DNA of 64,000 nucleotides from Oehlia diaphana (Eukaryota; Glomeromycota; Glomeromycetes; Glomerales; Glomeraceae): positions 120,472-184,471 of the forward strand of contig QZLH01000015.1 in NCBI GenBank assembly GCA_003833135.1, written 5' to 3'. The position numbers were made by a program, and so were the translations under genes. Numbering within the stretch: the stretch's first letter is position 1; every line of letters begins with the position of its first letter. This document shows, piece by piece, positions 58,286-64,000 of this stretch. Under the pieces are notes generated by a model. It saw only the letters and a program-made list of their open reading frames with translations. It did not search any database and was not told the DNA's origin.

Positions 58286-58373
58286 TATTATTGGATGATT
58301 AAAATATATAATAGTCTAATGCGGCACTACGTGCCGCTATTGGACTATTATTTAGTTTAATCGTCCAATAATA
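58286..58373. repeat. 88-bp palindromic MITE-like element
   Basis: Nearly perfect palindrome centred at about 58329, running from tattattgg to ccaataata, with the core gcggcactacgtgccgc. Arms differ at only a few places. Several such foldbacks are expected if it is a dispersed family. No reading frame. Confidence 0.8.
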
Positions 58374-58859
58374 TATAATTATACAATAATACAACAGATT
58401 AAACTTTAAATAAAATACGTTTTTAATTTTCTGTAAAATGTTTAAATAGTTTACTTTAACACTGTGTAAATCTGGTCAAAACTACTTTCATTTGATTATC
58501 AGATCTGGCTAGAATTGTTTTTTATTTTTATAATATAGACAAGAACAGGGATTGGTCGTTACAAAAGTATTACAAATACCGGACTAAACTAAACCTAAAC
58601 AAGTTGTATTCCAACCCCACCATATGGGAGTCGTCTCGCCTAACTTAAGGCGTAACCACGCGAAAGAAATTGCCAGGAGGCTAGAATTATGTATAAGTCT
58701 GGTCAAGAATTAAGATATGTATCACGTGATAAAATGAAGTTTCCCAAGTTTTTTTATATACATTAATAAATATTTTATTTGTGATAAACGAATATTATAC
58801 ATATTTATACATAATCGTATATACTGTATGGATACATAAGAATTATTCTTTTCTCTCAA
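58374..58859. other. Intergenic with a GC-richer patch
   Basis: The patch ccaccatatgggagtcgtct near 58617, followed by cgcctaacttaaggcg, stands out from AT-rich surroundings and looks like repeat debris. No gene is seen. Confidence 0.35.
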
Positions 58860-59052
58860 CTTGAAAATTTCATAATCTTAGATTTTTAATCTATCATCAT
58901 TCATAATTCTTTATACTTATACTCTCTGATAAATAATAGTAAATCTTAACTAAATCCCACATCAAACTACTATGGCAAAGTCTGGATTTTTTATTCTACC
59001 AAGAATATTTATTATCAATATTTCCATCAGGTTTGAATGAAAATATAAAACT
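58860..59052 (-). pseudogene. C-terminal TLDc remnant
   Basis: Just past the stop of the BTB-BACK gene at 59053, minus-strand frames read SFIFSFKPDGNIDN, RIKNPDFAIVV and finally DYEIFKL. These equal the last third of a TLDc domain (compare SFIFSFKSDS and YEVFQI in the copy at 61227). The first TLDc half is missing and the frame shifts at least twice. Confidence 0.7.
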
Positions 59053-60333
59053 TTTAGTCGTGATTATTATTGCTGTCTCCTGATTCATTTCCGTCAATCC
59101 AACGTGATATACGTTTGATTTTCTGATTATTGATTATCTTAGAAACGGTTTTTATACGAGGTTGAACAACTACAGGAGGCTTTGCTAGAGTATTCTTTCC
59201 TAGTAAAATAAGGAAAAAAATTAAAAGTTAATTATGACAGAAATTAAGACGTAAAAAAAAAAAGAGAAAGAAATAATACGTTGTAATCCAGGTGGCTGTT
59301 TTCCCATACTATGTCGTCGCTTGAGCCAATTTTGATTTTTTTCTTTCATTTCACGAGGTGGAAGTGCATCAGGAGGTGGTGAAGTCTTTTTCGTAAGATA
59401 ATATTCTTCTAATTGTTCCACTAATTTTTCTGGTAATACATCTTTGTAAGGGCGAACACAATTATAATAATCCTCTGAAGTTATTGCAAAAAATCTAATA
59501 TATGGAATAAAATCTTTTATTCGTTCTTCAAATTTAGTTGTATCAGATGAATTCCACTTTTGAAGATCTCTATCAATAGGAGGTTCTTGTTCATGTACCC
59601 ATGTAACTAAACAATACCATATTTCAAATTCTGGAAGTGATATATCATCACGTTTAATTAAATTTAATAAAATTGTCTTTTTTAAAGTAGGAAATAAATC
59701 TGATATAAATATTAATTCTGGATCTTTTTCAATAATTCCTTCACAATAAGTTTGTAATTTTTTACGACTTTCATGGTATAAAGTAGTTTGATATACTCTA
59801 ATTAAATTGATTTCGATCCAATAAGATTTTTTTTCAATAAAAAATTTTTGAAGATAATCGACCATATCAATAAGTTTTAAATTATCGGCGGCGATGAATA
59901 AATCAAACATGACATTATCATCTTCTTGTAATGAAAACTTCCCAGTATAAATATATCTAATAAAAAATAAATAAATAAATCTTAGTTTTTAATTTCGATC
60001 ATTGAAATAAACAAATGATCATTATAAATTAACTCACTTTAGGCATGATGTGAATACGTTTGAATTAATATTAGAAATTTCTAAAGTCAATTTTTTACTA
60101 AACATATTCACCATTTTTTTAGCGAGTTCATTATTTATAAGATTACGAAAATATTCAGATCTAAGTTTTAATATTACTGAATGAGCTTTAAAATTTTTTT
60201 GTTTAACTTTAATTATAACGTTATAATCATTATTATTATCCTTCTCAAGATTCTTGTAAAGGTTCTTTAAATCCCTTAATAAAGAAGGTTTTAAATCCAC
60301 AATATCCACAATATCCACAATATCATCAGACAT
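59053..60333 (-). CDS. BTB-BACK protein, TLDc lost by internal deletion
   Basis: Exons 60333-60038, 59956-59280 and 59199 to about 59053 give roughly 370 residues (the last exon end is uncertain by one base). BTB includes KAHSVILKLRSEYF; BACK includes FEIWYCLVTWVHEQEPP and VRPYKDVLPEKLVEQLEEYY. The last exon carries the pre-TLDc motif IKRISRWIDGNESGD and then stops after NNNHD, where the paralogue at 61227 enters TLDc. Only a TLDc remnant follows in other frames. The start has a 9-bp triplication coding DIVDIVDIVD, absent from the paralogue (MSMDIVELKP). It may still make a BTB-BACK adaptor without TLDc, or be an early pseudogene. Confidence 0.7.
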
Positions 60334-61226
60334 CTTTTTATAAATAAAAAAAAACCAATTATAGATAATAGTAAGTTTGAAACAAACGATATTTTTTTTT
60401 TTTTTTTAGAAAAAATTGGCTAGAAAAAAAAAATTTCGGAAAAAAAAACATTGACCAGGAAAAAGAAAGCATTAACATTCATGTTTTCACTATATTTATA
60501 CTATTATTCGTGTTACAGCATATTTTTATTATTATTCCGGATTCATGAAAGATAATGAAATGTCTGATTTTGTATTAAAAGCTCATGCAATATAATCAAG
60601 AATAGAAAGAATAGAAATATATATAACATACTATAAAATATATATAACATATTGTATAGTATGTGACGTAACTGACACATGTTCTAAGAGATGCCTATCA
60701 TTTTTACCGTGTAATTTTTTATATGCTTCGTTATGTGCCGTTTCAAAAGCTAAATTTTGAGTTTTTGCTTCTGTCATTTCAAATGTTATTTGGGTTTCTT
60801 GAAAGTAATTAATAAAGATAAGCATTCCAGCCAATTTAGGACAGAAAAGTTTTAAAACTTATAAATTTACGCACAAAATAATTTTTAGATTATAAAACAA
60901 ATTTTCGCCTCAGAACTTACCACTAATACTGTTTTTTGCCTCTTTTGTATTTATATTAACAAAATTCATAAATAGTGACTTCATTCGCGTTTTCAAATCA
61001 TCGACCACTAATCCAAATCAGGTCTAATCTTCAGGTGTACACCTTCCACATAAACTTAGCATGTTTTTCCATGGACTTAACGGATTATAAGGATTTGTAG
61101 AACATAAAATACAAAAAATATACGATTTTTTTATTTATATAATAAATTTACAAATTATTAATATTAAATACGCGAATTCTAAAATTTTAAAATTATAAAC
61201 TAAACGAACGTTAAATTTAGGCCGTC
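60334..61226. other. Spacer within the BTB-TLDc tandem array
   Basis: Upstream phrases (gtgttacag, ttccgga.t.atgaaaga, ataatcaagaatagaaa) recur upstream of the next copy near 63070-63200. A ctaatccaaat.caggt.taatcttca.gtgta phrase near 61010 recurs near 63315. The spacer was therefore duplicated with the genes. A 67-codon minus-strand frame at 60631-60834 (EMTEAKTQNLAFETAHNEAY) looks coding-like but has no recognised family. Confidence 0.5.
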
Positions 61227-62923
61227 TTAATATTTTTTTCTAATTTGAAAAACTTCATATCTTTCAATTGTAAATGTATCACAATCCATAATTCTTCTTT
61301 GATAATGAACATGTTTATACTCTCCAGTAAATAATAGTAAATCTAAACCAAATCCTATATTACTATTACTATCACCGTCAAAAATTGCAGCATTCTGATC
61401 GTTTATTCTACTAAAAATAATATCATCAATTCCTTCCCTACTGTCAGACTTGAATGAAAATATAAAACTTTCAGTTGATCCAATCCATTTATTTGAACTA
61501 GTCCAAGAATGTGGATTATATCCACCAATAATATCATTTGTATTATCAATTCTTGCTAAAATTAGTGTTGGACCTTTATTATCACATAAATCATGAAATT
61601 TTATTTGTGTCGTACTATCCCAAGTTCCCTTCGCTAATAAAACGAAATCATTATTAATATTTCCTGATTCAACTCTGTCAATCCAATGTGATATACGTCT
61701 CATTTGCCGGATATTAATTATATTAGAAATGGGTTTTACATGAATACTAGGAGGTCGATTAACAATAGGAACCTTTGCTAGAATATGACTTCGACTTCCT
61801 AGTAAAATAAGGAAAATTTTAAAAATTATGACGGAAATTAATATGTGAAAAAAAAAAGAAAAAGAAATAAATAATACGTTGTAATCTCGGTTCAGCAGGA
61901 GTAGTAGGTTCGGTAGGTGACCGCATAGAATAAGTTGAAATTTTTCTTCTCAGTCTACGAGGTGTACGAGGTCGAAGCGCATTAGGAGGTGGAGAAGCAT
62001 CTCTCACAAGATAAAATCTTTCTAACTGGTCCACTAATTTCTGTGGTAATATTTCTTTATAAGGACGAACATAACTATAATAATTATCTGAAGATATTGT
62101 AAAAAATCTAATATGTGGAATAAAATCTCTTATTCGTTCTTCAAAATCGATTATATTAGATGGATTCCAATTTTGAGTGTCTCTATTAATAGGAGGTTCT
62201 TGTTCATGTACCCATTTGATTAATTGACGCCATATTTTAATTTCAGTAAGAAATTCATCATCACGTTTAATTAAATCCAATAAAATTGAACTTTTTAAAG
62301 TATGAAATGAATCTGAAAGAAATATAAATTTAGGATTTTGGTCAATAATTTGTTTACAATGAACTTGTAATTCATTGAAACTTATACTATTTAAAGAAAT
62401 TTGATAAACCCGAATTAAATTAATTTCGATCCATTCAGTTTTATTTTCAATAAAATAATTTTGAAGATAATCGACCATATCAATAAGTTTTAATTTTTCG
62501 GCCGCGATGAATAAATCAAATAAAAAATCATTATCTCCTTGTAATGAAAATTCCCCAGTATAAATATATCTAATTAAAATAAAATTAAATTAAATTTAAA
62601 AATTTCGAAATATTTGATTATTAAATAAAATGATAAAAATTGACTCACTTTAAACATGATGAGAATACTTCTGAATTCATATCAGAAATTTCTAAAGTGA
62701 TTTTTTTATTAAACATATTCGCCATTCTTTTAATCTCATTATTTATTAGATTACGAAAATATTCAGATCTAAGTTTTAATATTACTGAATGAGCTTTAAA
62801 ACTTTTTTGTTCTACCTTAATTGTAACATTATAATCATTGTTATTATCTTTCTCAAGATTCTTGTAAAGATTCTTTAAATCCTTTAATAAAGTAGGTTTT
62901 AACTCCACGATATCCATAGACAT
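61227..62923 (-). CDS. BTB-BACK-TLDc domain protein
   Basis: Three exons, 62923-62649, 62569-61878 and 61798-61227, give 512 residues. The start is the ATG reading MSMDIVELKP, because the longer open frame above it is low-complexity. BTB covers about residues 20-105 (AHSVILKLRSEYF), BACK about 110-260 (IKIWRQLIKWVHEQEPP), then a basic linker and MRRISHWIDR. TLDc fills the last 150 residues (IKFHDLCDNKGPTLILARI, GGYNPHSW, SFIFSFK, YEVFQI). Intron positions match the truncated copy downstream exactly, and the 5' intron matches the BTB gene at 4787. Roles proposed for TLDc proteins (oxidative-stress protection, V-ATPase regulation) are family knowledge; substrate or partner is unknown here. The frame is intact. 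Confidence 0.92.
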
Positions 62924-62931
62924 TTTTTTTT

Positions 62932-62962
62932 TATAAATAAATAAATAAATAAATAAATAATA
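62932..62962. repeat. (AAAT)n microsatellite
   Basis: About seven aaat units directly upstream of the start codon at 62923 on the minus strand, within the 5' leader or proximal promoter. Confidence 0.85.
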
Positions 62963-63649
62963 GTAATAGATTGTTTCGTTAGAATGAATTATATTTTTTT
63001 TTAGAATAAAAAAAAACCGACTAAAATATATATGACATCCGTTATTATTTATATTGTTTGATGATCGTGTTACACATGTTTTCATTCCGGAGTTCGGAAT
63101 TTATGAAAGAAAAAGCCTGATTTTGTAAAACTACTATTACTTAATTGACTCGTTCATTTGAAATTAATCTGTAAATCATGTTTTCACAACATAATCAAGA
63201 ATAGAAATTTATGAATTAAAAATAAACGATGAGATAATCGAATAATAATAAGATTATACTTGATAATAAATAATAAATATAAAAAGTATATTTAAATCGC
63301 GTTATAATTTCTAATCCAAATTCAGGTTTAATCTTCAAGTGTATAATCATTCTATATGGAATCTTTTCATAGGTAAAAATGTTTATTCATACTATTTTGT
63401 AAATCCACGGATTTTTACGGAGATATTCGGGAAAAAATTAATACGATTTTTTACATTTTATGATTTTACGATTTTTTGTTTTTTTATTTATCGTTAATAA
63501 ATACGATTTTACGATTTTTTAATTTTTTTTAATTTTAAATTTTAAATTTTTTATTTTTTATTTTTTATTTTTTTTTATTTAAACGTTAATAAATTTAATA
63601 AATTTGATAAATTTGATACAAAAATATTAATTTGACGCTCTTCAAATAA
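62963..63649. other. Spacer within the BTB-TLDc array
   Basis: Shares upstream and downstream phrases with 60334-61226. A long T/A-rich run with ttttacgattttt units lies at about 63440-63600. No gene is seen. Confidence 0.5.
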
Positions 63650-64000
63650 TTAAATAATCTTATCAATCTGAAAAACTTCATAATCAGTAATTTTAAAATC
63701 TTCATAATCTAAAATTCTATTTTTATAATTTTTCTGATTATATTCTCCACTAAATAATTGTAAATCAGAACTGAACCCAATATCATAACCATTATCACCA
63801 TCCCAAATAGCAGCTGATGGATTTGTTATTCTACTAAGAATAATATCATTATTATTTTCATCCTTAGATTTGAATGAAAATATAAAACTCTCGGAAGTTT
63901 CTATCCATTGATTTGAACCAGTCCATGGACTTGGATTATATCCACCAATAATATCATTTGTTTTATCAATTGTTGCTATAACTAGGGTTGGTCCTTTATT
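63650..64000 (-). CDS. BTB-TLDc family gene, C-terminal TLDc only (runs off window)
   Basis: From the window edge the minus strand reads KGPTLVIATIDKTNDIIGGY and NPSPWTGSNQWI, then SFIFSFK, AAIWDGDNG, DLQLFSGEY and YEVFQIDK, stopping at 63650. This is the last 115 or so residues of a TLDc domain, closely similar to the copy at 61227. No stop interrupts it. The upstream exons lie beyond the window, so the BTB and BACK parts are assumed from the family. Confidence 0.85.
   Translation of the reverse strand, partial: NKGPTLVIATIDKTNDIIGGYNPSPWTGSNQWIETSESFIFSFKSKDENNNDIILSRITNPSAAIWDGDNGYDIGFSSDLQLFSGEYNQKNYKNRILDYEDFKITDYEVFQIDKII

Noticed and set aside
62924..63085. N-terminal extension of the BTB-TLDc protein at 61227
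   Set aside because: The added residues are a low-complexity Tyr/Ile stretch from a microsatellite; the paralogue starts at the equivalent of 62923.

Overview
The window looks like nuclear DNA of an arbuscular mycorrhizal fungus (Glomeromycotina, most like Rhizophagus). This is inferred from four things: very high A+T, genes with short GT-AG introns of roughly 65-95 bp, lineage-expanded families (BTB-BACK-TLDc proteins, kinase-Sel1 fusions, Crinkler-like and SAM-NYN genes), and a large load of broken mobile-element sequence. I see no rRNA, tRNA or CRISPR array.

Layout. 1-6.2 kb: a minisatellite, a broken four-exon gene, two BTB-TLDc relics and one intact BTB-BACK-TLDc gene. 6.2-12.9 kb: relics of a glycolipid-transfer-protein gene and a SAM-NYN gene, then repeats. 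13.7-20.8 kb: two convergent genes, each fusing a kinase-like domain to Sel1 repeats. 21-31.8 kb: a graveyard of element-derived reading frames, inverted repeats and a broken Crinkler-like gene. 31.8-38.2 kb: gene-poor, extremely AT-rich DNA with a satellite, an assembly gap inside a hAT-like element and a 159-bp hairpin. 38.2-44.1 kb: a third kinase-Sel1 gene, a BTB-BACK gene without TLDc, and a small basic protein. 44.1-54.5 kb: mostly relics, including a 5'-truncated LINE with a perfect 15-bp target-site duplication. 54.9-56.8 kb: an intact eight-exon FIST-domain gene. 58.8-64 kb: a tandem BTB-BACK-TLDc array (one copy with a damaged TLDc, one intact, one running off the window end).

Function. 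Intact genes point to signalling and scaffolding: adaptor-type BTB-BACK(-TLDc) proteins and kinase-like-Sel1 proteins. All three kinase-like domains have Arg where the beta3 ATP-binding Lys is expected, and all have changed the Arg of HRD. They are best read as pseudokinase-Sel1 scaffolds, which I consider the most interesting system here. The FIST gene is a single-copy-looking housekeeping type, possibly mitochondrial.

Limits: exon joins were worked out by eye from splice signals and reading frame; family names come from motif recognition without database searches.
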